Shown: in pieces, positions 42,843 through 52,104 of the stretch
Layout of the letters: each line of letters starts with the position of its first letter
Numbering within the stretch: the first letter of the stretch is position 1
Source: Alphaproteobacteria bacterium
GTDB lineage: Bacteria; Myxococcota_A; UBA796; CAJQPC01
Length of the DNA: 64,000 nucleotides
Assembly: GCA_020632795.1 (NCBI GenBank)
Contig: JACKEV010000012.1
Coordinates: 186,001 to 250,000, forward strand
Direction of reading: 5' to 3'
Notes under the pieces: model-generated
What the model was told of the DNA's origin: nothing
The model's database searches: none
What the model saw: only the letters and a program-made list of their open reading frames with translations
Made by a program: the position numbers and the translations under genes

Positions 42843-43772
42843 CTACCAGTCCAGGGTGAGCTGGTCCTGAAGCAGGCGCATGGCGTCGGCGTCGCCCGCC
42901 AGCACCGCGCTGCGCTCGGGCAGCGGCTCCCCCACCAGCTCGATGATCCGATCCAGGATCTGCGCCCGGGCATCGCCCTGCTGAAGCTGAAGCAGGTGCC
43001 AGAGCGACAGCGTGTCACGGGGGCGGGCGTGCTTCAGCAGGGGCGCCAGGGGGACCGCGCGGCCAGCCTCCATCGCGTCCAGGCCGCGCACCAGCGCGGG
43101 GGGCGCGTCGGTGAACCGGGGGATGCCGGGTCCATGCCCTGACGTCATCCGGGCGGTCGCGCCCCGGGGCACCAGCACGTCCCCGGCGGGAGCCTCCAGG
43201 GCCACCCAGCCGGAGGTCACCGTCAGCACGCCGTCCCCGTCGTCGTCCACCTCCAGCGTGTAGGCGCAGCCCAGGTCCACGGCGGTGGCGGCGGGGGTCT
43301 CGACGATGAGCAGGCGCGGGGGCGCGATGACGAACGCCTCGACCCGCCCCCGCGCCAGCTCCAGGCGGTGCTCCTGGGGCCCGGTGGCCTTGAGGCGCAG
43401 CCGGGTGTGGGGCCCCAGCTCCATCTCGCCGATGTCGGCGACCTCCAGCCGGGCGCGCCCGTCCGCGCCGGTCTCCAGCCACTCCCCGACCCCCAGGCTG
43501 CAGGTGTCGCTGTCGCAGAGGGCTGCCCCGGCGAGGGACTCCACGACCCAGCCTTCCGTGATGCCCGGCTCATCGGGGTTCTGGAAGAGCAGGCTGCTGA
43601 AGGCCAGCAGGATGCCGGCGGCCAGGGCCAGGCCCATCCATCCGGGGGCCTGCTTGGGGGGCGCGGGAGGCGCGCCGGCGTAGCGCAGCGGCGCCAGCAG
43701 GGCCTCCAGCTCGGCCACGCCCGGGTCGACCGGCCCGGAGCCGTCCCAAAGGTAGTCATCCTGGGGGGTCAC
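42843..43772 (-). CDS. FecR-like membrane anti-sigma factor candidate
   Basis: 309 residues from GTG 43772. An N-terminal cytosolic tail (about 45 residues) is followed by one transmembrane helix (GLALAAGILLAFSSLLF) and an external FecR-type beta domain (VADIGEMELGPHTRLRLKA, ELARGRVEAFVIAPPRLL, VETPAATAVDLGCAYTLEV). Its start overlaps the stop of the ECF sigma gene (GTGA), the classical arrangement of a sigma/anti-sigma pair. The C-terminal 110 residues are helical and of unknown role. No TonB-dependent receptor is adjacent, so the signal it senses is unknown. Confidence 0.85.
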   Translation of the reverse strand: MTPQDDYLWDGSGPVDPGVAELEALLAPLRYAGAPPAPPKQAPGWMGLALAAGILLAFSSLLFQNPDEPGITEGWVVESLAGAALCDSDTCSLGVGEWLETGADGRARLEVADIGEMELGPHTRLRLKATGPQEHRLELARGRVEAFVIAPPRLLIVETPAATAVDLGCAYTLEVDDDGDGVLTVTSGWVALEAPAGDVLVPRGATARMTSGHGPGIPRFTDAPPALVRGLDAMEAGRAVPLAPLLKHARPRDTLSLWHLLQLQQGDARAQILDRIIELVGEPLPERSAVLAGDADAMRLLQDQLTLDW

Positions 43773-44329
43773 GGGGTCCCTCCTTCGTCGAGCCGCGCCC
43801 GGAGCAGCTTCATGCCCCGGTGAAGGTTCACGCGCACCGAGCCCGGCGAGAGCCCGGTCGCGGCGGCGATCTCCGGCCCGGTCATGCCCTCGACCAGGCG
43901 CATGAGCAGGGTCTCACGGTAGGCCTCCGGCAGGGTGCGGAGGATGGCCAGGGCCTGGGCAGCCTCGGCGCGGGGGCGGGGGGCCACGCCGAGGGTGTCG
44001 GGCAGCGGCACCACGACGCGGCGGGCGCGGTGGTGGTCCGAGGCCTTGTTCCGCGCGATGCGCGACACCCAGGGGCCGAAGCGGGCGCCGTCCTGGAGCT
44101 GATGGAGGCGCCGCATCGCGGTGATGAAGACCTCCTGGACGAGGTCGTCGGCGTGGTCCGGCGCCACGCGGCCCAGCAGCACCGCGTGCACCATCGGCGC
44201 GTAGCGCTCGTGCAGCGCCCCCAGCGCCCGGCGATCCCCCGCGCGCGCGGCGTCGACCAGCGCGGCGGTGTCGGCGGGCCGGGGGCTGTCCGTCACGGGG
44301 CTCCGGGGGAAGGGGAGGGCGCTCTCCAT
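43769..44329 (-). CDS. ECF RNA polymerase sigma factor
   Basis: 186 residues. Region 2 (ALHERYAPMVHAVLLGRV, then DLVQEVFITAMRRLHQL and GPWVSRIARNKASDHHR) and region 4 (LPEAYRETLLMRLVEGMTGPEIAAATGLSPGSVRVNLHRG) are both complete. The ATG at 44329 faces the divergent DUF1704 gene across a 62-base gap. The stop is coupled to the FecR-like gene, so activity is probably controlled through that membrane protein. Target promoters cannot be told from the window. Confidence 0.93.
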   Translation of the reverse strand: MESALPFPRSPVTDSPRPADTAALVDAARAGDRRALGALHERYAPMVHAVLLGRVAPDHADDLVQEVFITAMRRLHQLQDGARFGPWVSRIARNKASDHHRARRVVVPLPDTLGVAPRPRAEAAQALAILRTLPEAYRETLLMRLVEGMTGPEIAAATGLSPGSVRVNLHRGMKLLRARLDEGGTP

Positions 44330-44391
44330 GCCCCGTTGACGGAGTAGGATGCAAGACTGTTAGCAGACCATGTGATTTTTTCGGAGCCTCC

Positions 44392-45636
44392 ATGGACAAG
44401 GCGCTCGCTCGGATCAAGGAGCAGGACCAGGCGCTGGCGGCGGTCGCCAAGAAGGTCAAGGTGCTCACAGCGCTTTCGTGGCCGGCGGAGGTGGAGGACC
44501 GCTTCCTGGAGGGCGTGGAGCGGGGGCAGCCCGCCCTGCCCGAGGTCGCGCTGGCGCCGCCGGACCTCTCCGGGGTCCGCGACGGCCTCACCCGGATCGC
44601 GGGGGACCTCGACCAGGGGCACCCCCTGGGCGCCTTCCTGTGGCGCACCGCCCGCAGCCACCTGCGGGCCGCCGAGATGCTGGCGTCGGTGGGGAAGCCC
44701 CGGTTCACCGAGCTCTCCAAGGAGATCTACGGGCGGCCCTCCGACCTCATCCACGAGGGCGCGCCCAGCCACATGGAGGCCGCCGAGTCCCTGCTGGCCC
44801 TGACCGACGGCTTCGACAGCCCCGAGCCCGCCGAGCTGCTCGACGCCGAGACCGTGGCGCAGCGGCTCCAGGAGCAGATCGGCCAGCACTTCCCCGCGGA
44901 CGACCCCCTGCCCGTCGAGCTGCACGACAACCTCTCGGGCAAGGCCACAGCCGGCTCCACCCGGGTGCGGATCCGCCGGGGCGCGTGCTTCTCCGAGGCG
45001 GGCGTCGGGCAGCTCCTCCACCACGAGGCCCTGGTGCACAGCGCGACCAAGCGCAACGGGAGGTCCCAGCCTCTGCTGTCCAGCATGGGCCTGTCCTCGC
45101 CCCGCACCACCTGCGCCCAGGAGGGTCTGGCCACCCTGGCCGAGCTGGTCACCCACACCATCGACCTGGCCCGGCTCCGGCGCATCGCGCTGCGGGTCCG
45201 CGCGGTGCAGGCTGCGCTGGACGGCGCCGACTTCATACAGGTCTACGGGATCTTCCGTGAGGCCGGCCAGGGCGGCTCCGAGAGCTTCCACTCCGCGCGG
45301 CGGGTGTTCCGGGGCGGGGACGTGCGCGGGGCGGTCGCGTTCACCAAGGACGTCATCTACCTCAAGGGCCTGGCCACCGTGCACACCTTCCTGCGCAAGG
45401 CCATCGCGCAGGGGCGCCACAGCCTGCCCCGCATCCTGTTCGCCGGGCGCATGACCCTGGGGGACGCGCTGGCCCTGGAGCCCCTGTTTGAGGCTGGCGT
45501 CCTGGAGATGCCCCGCGTGCTGCCCGCCTGGGTACGGGAGGAGGAGTGCCTCGCGGCGGTGCTGGCCTGGGGCGTCTACAGCAACAGCATCCGGCTCGAG
45601 CGGGTGGAGCTGGAGGACATCGACGACGAGGCCTGA
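44392..45636 (+). CDS. DUF1704 / QEGLA-motif metallopeptidase-like protein (MATCAP relative)
   Basis: 414 residues, cytosolic. It has the QEGLA motif (243-247, CAQEGLATLAEL) that names the bacterial flavohaemoglobin-modulating family TIGR02421, and the zinc-binding HExxxH at His211-Glu212-His216 (HHEALVH). The same HExxxH fold was recognised in the eukaryotic tubulin carboxypeptidases MATCAP1 and MATCAP2 that remove C-terminal tyrosine or glutamate. The bacterial substrate is unknown; carboxypeptidase activity is inferred. Starts with ATG 44392, divergent from the ECF sigma gene. Confidence 0.9.
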   Translation: MDKALARIKEQDQALAAVAKKVKVLTALSWPAEVEDRFLEGVERGQPALPEVALAPPDLSGVRDGLTRIAGDLDQGHPLGAFLWRTARSHLRAAEMLASVGKPRFTELSKEIYGRPSDLIHEGAPSHMEAAESLLALTDGFDSPEPAELLDAETVAQRLQEQIGQHFPADDPLPVELHDNLSGKATAGSTRVRIRRGACFSEAGVGQLLHHEALVHSATKRNGRSQPLLSSMGLSSPRTTCAQEGLATLAELVTHTIDLARLRRIALRVRAVQAALDGADFIQVYGIFREAGQGGSESFHSARRVFRGGDVRGAVAFTKDVIYLKGLATVHTFLRKAIAQGRHSLPRILFAGRMTLGDALALEPLFEAGVLEMPRVLPAWVREEECLAAVLAWGVYSNSIRLERVELEDIDDEA

Positions 45637-45665
45637 AGCATGTCTTCATGCGACAGATGCTTCAG
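45633..45665. terminator. Bidirectional hairpin between convergent genes
   Basis: CTGAAGCAT (45633-45641) and ATGCTTCAG (45657-45665) form a perfect 9-bp stem with a 15-nt loop. The two arms contain the stop codons of the DUF1704 gene and the convergent M16 gene, so one structure could end both transcripts. It lacks a T-run on either strand. Confidence 0.6.
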
Positions 45666-47131
45666 CGCTCCTCAGCCAGGATCCGCGCGGACACGATGCG
45701 GTCCGGGACGCGCCCGGCGGCCTCGAGCTGGGGCTCGATGACCGCGCGGTCGCCGGTGATGACCCAGACCCGCCCCTCGGGGGCGAGCAGCCCGGCGGCC
45801 AGGGCGTCGACGTCGGCGGGGGTCGCGGTGGACAGCGCGTCGAGGCGCTGCTGTTCGATCGCGAGGGTGCTCCGGCGCACCATCACGTCGCCCAGCCAGC
45901 CGGTCGTGCTGGCGGTGGTCGCGAACCGCCGGCCCTCGGTGACGATGAGCGCGTTCCGCGCCGCGCGCAGCTCCGCGGCGGTGACACCCCCCGCCGCCAG
46001 CCGGTCGAGGTGGCCCTCCATCGCGAGGAGGGCCTCGGCGGTGCGCGCGGCGGGCACCTCGGCGCCGAACTGGATGCGCCCCGAGCCCCGCCAGCTCTCC
46101 AGCCACCCCGCGACGCTGTAGGTGAGGCCCTGCTGCTCACGCAGATCGGCGACCATGCGGGAGGTGATGCCGCCCGCGGTCAGCTCGACCAGCAGCCGGG
46201 CCAGGGGCCAGGCCGGGTCGTCCCGCGCCGGGGCGGGGGTGAGCACGCTGAACGTCGCCGCCTCGAAGCCGGGGCGGTCGACCAGCCAGAGGCGGGCTGT
46301 GGCGGGCACCGGGGCGATGGGCGCGGGCTCCAGGCTCCCGCCCAGCCCGGCGAGCCGGGGCTCCAGCAGGGCGAGGGCCGCGTCCGGGGTGATGTCTCCG
46401 ACGACAGCGACCTGCAGGCGGCCCTCGGCGAGCAGGCGCTCCACGAGGTGTCGCACGTCTGAAGCATCGGTGTGTCGCAGCTCCGCCGGGGTGGCGGTGT
46501 GTCGGCTGGAGTGGCCCTCGGGGAACCAGGCGTGGTTCAGGCCCCGGCGGTGGATGCGCCGCAGATCCAGGTAGATGTCTTCGCGCCAGGAGGCCCACCG
46601 GCGCGCGGCCAGGCGGGTGGGGCGGCGCCGCCAGGCGCACTCGGTGAGGGCCTCGACCAGCAGGTCCAGGGCGGGGGCCTCGTCGCCGGTGGGCACCTCG
46701 ACCTCGGCCCAGAGGCGCGCGGTGGACACCCCCAGGCCCCAGCGGGCGCCCAGGTGGTCCATCTCGGCGGACAGCTCGGCCCCGCTGCGCCGCTTCGTGC
46801 CGGCCTGAAGCACGGTGGAGGCCAGGGCGGCGGCCAGCTCGTCGTGGGTGCCGGCCTCGGTGCCGGGCCAGGTGAGGCTGATCTCGAAGCGCACCAGCGG
46901 CACGGCGCGTCGTGAGAGCACCCACACCGGCGCCCCCCCGGAGAGCTGGACCTCCGCGACCGCCGGCAGCCGGGGCGGCGCGGGGTCCGGGACCTCCGGG
47001 ATCCCGATGGGGACGGGCTCCTCGATGGGCTCCCCCGCGGGGACCTCGGCGGGCTCCAGTGCGGGCTCCTGCGCGGCCTCCTCCAGGCCGAGGGTGAGCA
47101 GGAGCGCGGCGGCGGCGAGGCGGCCGGTCAC
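45662..47131 (-). CDS. M16-family peptidase homologue without HxxEH (inactive partner)
   Basis: 489 residues from GTG 47131, with an N-terminal signal-like stretch (MTGRLAAAALLLTLG) and a Glu/Pro-rich linker. The M16 fold is recognisable (TWPGTEAGTHDELAAALASTVLQAG, VAVVGDITPDAALALL, DRPGFEAATFSVLTPAP, GGITSRMVADLREQQGLTYSV) but there is no HxxEH zinc motif, so it is the non-catalytic partner typical of bacterial M16 pairs. The start overlaps the stop of the catalytic gene by four bases. The pair probably forms a heterodimer in the periplasm. Confidence 0.9.
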   Translation of the reverse strand: MTGRLAAAALLLTLGLEEAAQEPALEPAEVPAGEPIEEPVPIGIPEVPDPAPPRLPAVAEVQLSGGAPVWVLSRRAVPLVRFEISLTWPGTEAGTHDELAAALASTVLQAGTKRRSGAELSAEMDHLGARWGLGVSTARLWAEVEVPTGDEAPALDLLVEALTECAWRRRPTRLAARRWASWREDIYLDLRRIHRRGLNHAWFPEGHSSRHTATPAELRHTDASDVRHLVERLLAEGRLQVAVVGDITPDAALALLEPRLAGLGGSLEPAPIAPVPATARLWLVDRPGFEAATFSVLTPAPARDDPAWPLARLLVELTAGGITSRMVADLREQQGLTYSVAGWLESWRGSGRIQFGAEVPAARTAEALLAMEGHLDRLAAGGVTAAELRAARNALIVTEGRRFATTASTTGWLGDVMVRRSTLAIEQQRLDALSTATPADVDALAAGLLAPEGRVWVITGDRAVIEPQLEAAGRVPDRIVSARILAEER

Positions 47132-48513
47132 GGGGCGTAGACCTCGGCGGAGCCGGGGATCTCCAGCCGCCGCTCGCCCGCGGAGACCACCGAAAGCACC
47201 ACGCGCTGCTCCACCAGCCAGGTGTTCGCCACCCGCTGCACGTCCTCGGGGGTGACCGCGAGGTAGCGGCCCAGGTCGTCGGCCAGGCAGTCCGGCTCAT
47301 CGAAGGTGACGATGCACTCCCCGATGGCGTCCGCGAGGGCCTCGTGGTCCTCCAGCGCGCGCACGGTGTCGGCCCACCAGATGCTGATGGCCCGGTCGAT
47401 CTCCTCCTGCGAAGGAGGGGTCTCGCGGATTCGATCCAGCTCGCGGTCCAGGACGCGGAGCAGGGGCTTGAGCCGCCGGTCGTCGCGTGTCGCATGAAAC
47501 ACGAAGGTGCCGCCCAGGCGGCCGTTGCCGGTCCACACCGACAGGCCGGTGGCACGGGAGCGGCGGTAGTAGAGCGGGTCGTCCAGGCGGGTGCCCTGCG
47601 CGCCGGAGAGCACCATCGAGAGCACGTCGAGGGCCGGCTCGTCGGGGTGGCCCCGGGGCACGGTGTTCCAGGCGACGTAGAGGGCCTGGTCGTCGATGTC
47701 CTCCAGCATCACCCAGCGCTCCTCGGTGAAGCGGCCGTAGACCCAGCCCGGATCGCCCCGCGGCCAGTCCTCCGGCCCGACCCGCGCGGGGGCCGGGGCG
47801 AGGGGCAGCGCGCCGAGGTGGCGCTCGGCCAGGGCGATGGCCTCCTGGGCGTCGACGTCTCCGACGATGGTGAGCACGGCGTTGGAGGCCACGTAGTGCG
47901 CCTCGAAGAAGGCCACGAGGGTGTCGCGCTCGGCCCCCTGGACGTCGACCCGGGTGCCCAGCACCGGCAGGCTGTAGGGGTGCTCGTAGGGCCAGACGAG
48001 CCAGTGGAGGGCGTAGATGGGGTAGATGTCGTCGGTGATCTCGTCGCCCAGGCGCTCGTTGAGCACGACGTCCCGCTGGTTGGCGATGTCTTCAGCCTTC
48101 AGCCCCGTGGACAGCCCGGCGAGGCGGTCGGCCTCCAGGAACAGCGCCAGGTCCAGCACCTCGGGCGGCCCCTGCACCTGGTAGGTGGTCCAGTCGTGGT
48201 CGGTCCAGGCGTTGTTGGTGGCCCCTGCGGCGGCCAGCAGGGCGTCATACTGGCCGCTGGGGACCCGCTCGGTGCCCTCGAACATCAGGTGTTCGAAGAG
48301 GTGGGCCGTGCCGCTGGCGCCGGGGGGATCCTCCGCCGCGCCGACGCGATAGCGCAAGGAGATCGCGACGATCGGGGCGCGGTGGTCCTCGTGCACCGCC
48401 ACGGTGAGCCCGTTGTCCAGGGTGGCCGTGGTGGGGCTCAGGCGCAGGGCGGAGAGGTCGGGCTCCATCGCCAGCGCGGCGCAAGCCCACAGCGGGAACA
48501 GGGGGGTCACCAT
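47128..48513 (-). CDS. M16-family zinc metallopeptidase (catalytic subunit)
   Basis: 461 residues from ATG 48513. A short signal peptide (MVTPLFPLWACAALA) is followed by the M16 catalytic domain with the inverted zinc motif His71-Leu-Phe-Glu74-His75 and the downstream glutamate block NQRDVVLNERLGDE. A second, non-catalytic M16 domain follows, with AWNTVPRGHPDEPALDVLSMVLSG and ARATGLSVW-like segments. It pairs with the next gene. Periplasmic peptide degradation is the usual role of such pairs. The start is 55 bases from the divergent metH start. Confidence 0.92.
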   Translation of the reverse strand: MVTPLFPLWACAALAMEPDLSALRLSPTTATLDNGLTVAVHEDHRAPIVAISLRYRVGAAEDPPGASGTAHLFEHLMFEGTERVPSGQYDALLAAAGATNNAWTDHDWTTYQVQGPPEVLDLALFLEADRLAGLSTGLKAEDIANQRDVVLNERLGDEITDDIYPIYALHWLVWPYEHPYSLPVLGTRVDVQGAERDTLVAFFEAHYVASNAVLTIVGDVDAQEAIALAERHLGALPLAPAPARVGPEDWPRGDPGWVYGRFTEERWVMLEDIDDQALYVAWNTVPRGHPDEPALDVLSMVLSGAQGTRLDDPLYYRRSRATGLSVWTGNGRLGGTFVFHATRDDRRLKPLLRVLDRELDRIRETPPSQEEIDRAISIWWADTVRALEDHEALADAIGECIVTFDEPDCLADDLGRYLAVTPEDVQRVANTWLVEQRVVLSVVSAGERRLEIPGSAEVYAP

Positions 48514-48568
48514 CGTTTCCAGCCTAACCCGCTCGGGCGGCGTTACGTTGGCGCTGGAGGTTGCCCCC

Positions 48569-51500
48569 ATGCCCGAAGGCCCGCGCCGACACGCCAACCC
48601 CGCCGCTGGCGGGGGCGCACGGGACGCCGTCCGCCTGCTCCAGTCCCGGCCGGACAGCGTCTTCCTCGACGCGCTCGACGAGCGCGTGCTGATCTTCGAT
48701 GGGGCCATGGGCACGATGCTCCACGCGGCGGATCTGCCGCTGTCGGACTACCGGGGCCTGGAGAACTGCTCCGAGGTGCTCATCGACACCCGGCCCGACG
48801 TGGTCGTGGACATCCACCGCGCCTACCTCAGCGTCGGCTGCGACGTGGTGGAGACGAACACCTTCGGCGGCAGCGCGGTGGTGCTGGCGGAGTTCGGGCT
48901 GGCCGAGCACGCCCGGCGCCTCAACCGGCGCGCCGCCGAGCTGGCCCGCGAGGCCTGCGCGGCCTTCTCCACCGAGGCCCAGCCCCGCTTTGTGGCCGGC
49001 TCCATCGGCCCGGGGACCCGGCTCCCCAGCCTGGGGCACATCACCTGGGACGAGCTGGAGGCCGCCTACGTCGAGCAGGTCGAGGGCCTGGTGGACGGCG
49101 CGGTGGACGTGCTGCTGGTGGAGACCTGCCAGGACATCCTCCAGACCAAATGCGCGCTCTCGGCCATTCGGACCGTGCTGGTGCGGCGCGGGGTGCGGCT
49201 GCCCGTGATGGCCCAGGTCACGATGGAGGCCACCGGCACCATGCTGGTGGGCACCGAGATCGGCGCGGCCAACGTGGTGCTCGACGGCTTCGAGTTCGTG
49301 GACGTGGTGGGGCTGAACTGCGCCACCGGCCCCCAGGAGATGGCCGGGCACGTCGCCTACCTCGGGCGCCACGCCCGCAAGCGCATCTCGGTGCTGCCCA
49401 ACGCCGGGCTGCCCCAGATGGTCGACGGTCACACCCACTACCCCCTGACCCCCGCCCAGCTCGCCGACTGGCACACCCGCTTCGTGCGGGAGGACGGCGT
49501 CAACGTCGTCGGCGGCTGCTGCGGCACCGGCCCGGACCACATCCGCGCGGTGGTCGAGGCCGTCCGGCCCCTCAAGCCCCGCCCGCGCGCCCCCAGCTTC
49601 ACCCCGGCGCTGGCGTCCCTGTACGCCCCGGTGCCCCTGCGCCAGGACGCCGACATCCTGGCCATCGGCGAGCGCACCAACGCCAACGGCTCCCGCCGCT
49701 TCAAGCGCATGCTCGACGCCGAGGACTGGGACGGCATCGTCACGATGGGCCGCCGGCAGGTCAAGGGGGGCTCCCACGCCATCGACGTGTGCACCGCGTT
49801 CGTGGGCCGGGACGAGGTCTCGGACATGCAGCAGGTGGTCTCGCGGCTGCGGGGGTCGGTGCAGGCGCCCCTGGTCATCGACTCCACCGAGCTGCCGGTG
49901 ATCGAGGACGCCCTGAAGCTCATCGGCGGGCGGGCGGTCATCAACTCGATCAACCTGGAGGACGGCGAGGAGAAGTGCGACCGTCTGTGCCCGCTCGCCC
50001 GGCGTCACAACGCCGCGGTCATCGCGCTCACCATCGACGAGGAGGGGATGGCCAAGACCCCGGAGCGCAAGCTCGCCGTCGCGGAGCGTCTGTATGACAT
50101 CGCGGTCAACCGACACGGGATGTCCCCGCACGACATCCTGTTCGACCCGCTGACCTTCACGATCTGCACCGGCAATGAGGACGACCGCAAGCTGGGCCTG
50201 TGGACCCTGGAGGGCATCGAGCGCATCGCCGAGCGCTTCCCCCACTGCGGGATCGTGCTGGGTCTCTCCAACATCAGCTTCGGGGTGAACGCCCACGCCC
50301 GGCACGTCCTGAACTCGGTGTTCCTCTACCACGCCCGGCAGCGCGGCGTGACCGCCGCGATCGTGCACGCCACGAAGATCACGCCGCTGCATCGCATCCC
50401 CGAGGCGCAGCGCCAGGTGGCCGAGGACCTCATCTTCGACCGCCGCGCCCCGGGCTACGACCCCCTGGCCCGGCTGCTGGAGCTGTTCGCCGACGCCAGC
50501 GCCGCCCAGGTGGAGCGCCCGCCCCCGGCCAACGTCGAGGAGCGGCTCAAGCAGCGCATCATCGACGGGGAGCGCCCCGGCCTGGAGGCCGACCTCGACG
50601 AGGCGATGACCCGACACGAACCCCTCGCCATCATCAACGAGATCCTGCTGGATGGCATGCGGGTGGTGGGCGACCTGTTCGGCTCCGGGCAGATGCAGCT
50701 CCCCTTCGTGCTCCAGTCCGCGGAGACCATGAAGGCGGCGGTGGCGCACCTCGAACCCCACATGGAGAAGGCCGACGCCGCCAGCCGGGGGCGCATGATC
50801 CTGGCGACCGTGCGGGGTGACGTTCACGACATCGGCAAGAACCTCGTGGACATCATCCTCAGCAACAACGGCTACGAGGTGGTCAACCTGGGCATCAAGC
50901 AGCCCCTGGAGAGCATCCTGGCCGCGTACCGGGAGCAGGGCGCCGACTGCATCGGGATGAGCGGCCTGCTGGTCAAGAGCACCGTGATCATGCGGGAGAA
51001 CCTGGAGGACATGCGCCGCCAGGGGGTGGACGTGCCGGTGATCCTGGGCGGCGCGGCGCTGACCCGCTCGTTCGTGGAGCAGGACTGCTCCCGGTCCTAC
51101 GGCCGCCCGGTGGCCTACGGCAAGGACGCCTTCGCCGGGCTGGGCTTCATGGACTCCCTGGCCGAGGCCCGCGCCGAGGGCGTGCCCTCGAAGTGGCAGC
51201 AGCCCCTGGACCCCGCGCTGGACGAGGGGCGGGCGCAGGCTGAGTCTGTGTTTCATGCGGAGCGGCCCCGCCGCCCCCTGCCCGAGCACGAGCTGGAGGC
51301 CGGCCCGGTGCCGCGCGTCACGCCGCCCACCCCGCCCTTCTGGGGCAGCCGGGTCCTGGAGCGGGTGCCGCTGCGCGCGGTGGTGCCGCTGCTGAACGAG
51401 GACGTGCTGTTCAAGTTCCAGTGGGGCTTCCTGCGCAAGGGCCTCAGCCGCGAGGAGCACGCCGAGCAACTCCGCACGGTGGTCCACCCCATCCTGGTCG

Positions 51501-52081
51501 ACCTGCTGCGGCGGGTGGAGGACGAGGAGATCTTCAACCTCCAGGCCGCGTATGGCTGGTTCCGGTGCCGCCCCGACGGCGACGTCATCGAGCTGGAGGA
51601 CGGCACCCGCCTCCACTTCCCCCGGCAGGCCGGCGGGGGGCGATGCATCACAGACTATCTGAACCCTGACGGCGACGTGCTGGGGCTGATGGCGGTGACC
51701 ATCGGACAGCGCGCCTCCGACGTGGCCCGCGCCTGGTTCGAGCGCGACGCCTACCGGGACTATCTGTACCTGCACGGCCTGGGGGTGGAGACGGCCGAGG
51801 CCCTCGCCGAGTTCGTGCACCGCCAGATGCGCGCCGAGCTGGGCATCGCGGGCGACGACCCCCGGGACATCCGGGACCTCTTCAGGGCGAAGTACCGCGG
51901 CGTCCGATACGCCTACGGCTACCCGGCCTGCCCGGAGATGGCCGACCAGCGCCACCTGCTGCGCCTGGTGGGCGCCGAGCGAATCGGCATCACGATGGAC
52001 GAGGACGAGCAGCTCCACCCCGAGCAGTCCACCGCCGCGATCGTGCTGCATCACCCCTCGGCCCGGTACTTCCGGGTCTGA
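48569..52081 (+). CDS. metH: Cobalamin-dependent methionine synthase
   Basis: 1170 residues with all four MetH modules. They are a homocysteine-binding barrel (FDGAMGTMLH; zinc cysteines in VGLNCATGP and GGCCGTGP at about 313-320), a methyltetrahydrofolate-binding domain (IGERTNANGSRRF, NSINLEDGEEK), a cap plus B12-binding domain with DVHDIGKN (axial ligand His753), and an activation domain (YGYPACPEM). ATG 48569 has CTGGAGG at 48554-48560. The 55-base leader is too short for a cobalamin riboswitch. metK in the same window supports a complete methyl cycle. Twenty-three bases separate it from the gasdermin gene. Confidence 0.98.
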   Translation: MPEGPRRHANPAAGGGARDAVRLLQSRPDSVFLDALDERVLIFDGAMGTMLHAADLPLSDYRGLENCSEVLIDTRPDVVVDIHRAYLSVGCDVVETNTFGGSAVVLAEFGLAEHARRLNRRAAELAREACAAFSTEAQPRFVAGSIGPGTRLPSLGHITWDELEAAYVEQVEGLVDGAVDVLLVETCQDILQTKCALSAIRTVLVRRGVRLPVMAQVTMEATGTMLVGTEIGAANVVLDGFEFVDVVGLNCATGPQEMAGHVAYLGRHARKRISVLPNAGLPQMVDGHTHYPLTPAQLADWHTRFVREDGVNVVGGCCGTGPDHIRAVVEAVRPLKPRPRAPSFTPALASLYAPVPLRQDADILAIGERTNANGSRRFKRMLDAEDWDGIVTMGRRQVKGGSHAIDVCTAFVGRDEVSDMQQVVSRLRGSVQAPLVIDSTELPVIEDALKLIGGRAVINSINLEDGEEKCDRLCPLARRHNAAVIALTIDEEGMAKTPERKLAVAERLYDIAVNRHGMSPHDILFDPLTFTICTGNEDDRKLGLWTLEGIERIAERFPHCGIVLGLSNISFGVNAHARHVLNSVFLYHARQRGVTAAIVHATKITPLHRIPEAQRQVAEDLIFDRRAPGYDPLARLLELFADASAAQVERPPPANVEERLKQRIIDGERPGLEADLDEAMTRHEPLAIINEILLDGMRVVGDLFGSGQMQLPFVLQSAETMKAAVAHLEPHMEKADAASRGRMILATVRGDVHDIGKNLVDIILSNNGYEVVNLGIKQPLESILAAYREQGADCIGMSGLLVKSTVIMRENLEDMRRQGVDVPVILGGAALTRSFVEQDCSRSYGRPVAYGKDAFAGLGFMDSLAEARAEGVPSKWQQPLDPALDEGRAQAESVFHAERPRRPLPEHELEAGPVPRVTPPTPPFWGSRVLERVPLRAVVPLLNEDVLFKFQWGFLRKGLSREEHAEQLRTVVHPILVDLLRRVEDEEIFNLQAAYGWFRCRPDGDVIELEDGTRLHFPRQAGGGRCITDYLNPDGDVLGLMAVTIGQRASDVARAWFERDAYRDYLYLHGLGVETAEALAEFVHRQMRAELGIAGDDPRDIRDLFRAKYRGVRYAYGYPACPEMADQRHLLRLVGAERIGITMDEDEQLHPEQSTAAIVLHHPSARYFRV

Positions 52082-52104
52082 ACCCCCTTCGACGAGGAGC
52101 CAGG

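Noticed and set aside
44336..44366. Promoter candidate (TTGACG and TAGCAG) in front of the DUF1704 gene
   Set aside because: The spacing is 19 bases and the -10 match is weak; chance cannot be excluded.
45662..48513. M16 pair as the activating protease of the gasdermin
   Set aside because: The pair is exported, is on the opposite strand and is separated from the gasdermin gene by metH; nothing links them.
48514..48568. Cobalamin riboswitch before metH
   Set aside because: The 55-base gap is far shorter than the cobalamin aptamer and is shared with a divergent gene.
48524..52054. 1176-codon open frame on the minus strand
   Set aside because: It is antisense to metH, whose full set of MetH motifs proves the plus-strand reading. 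The frame is open because of high-GC codon bias.
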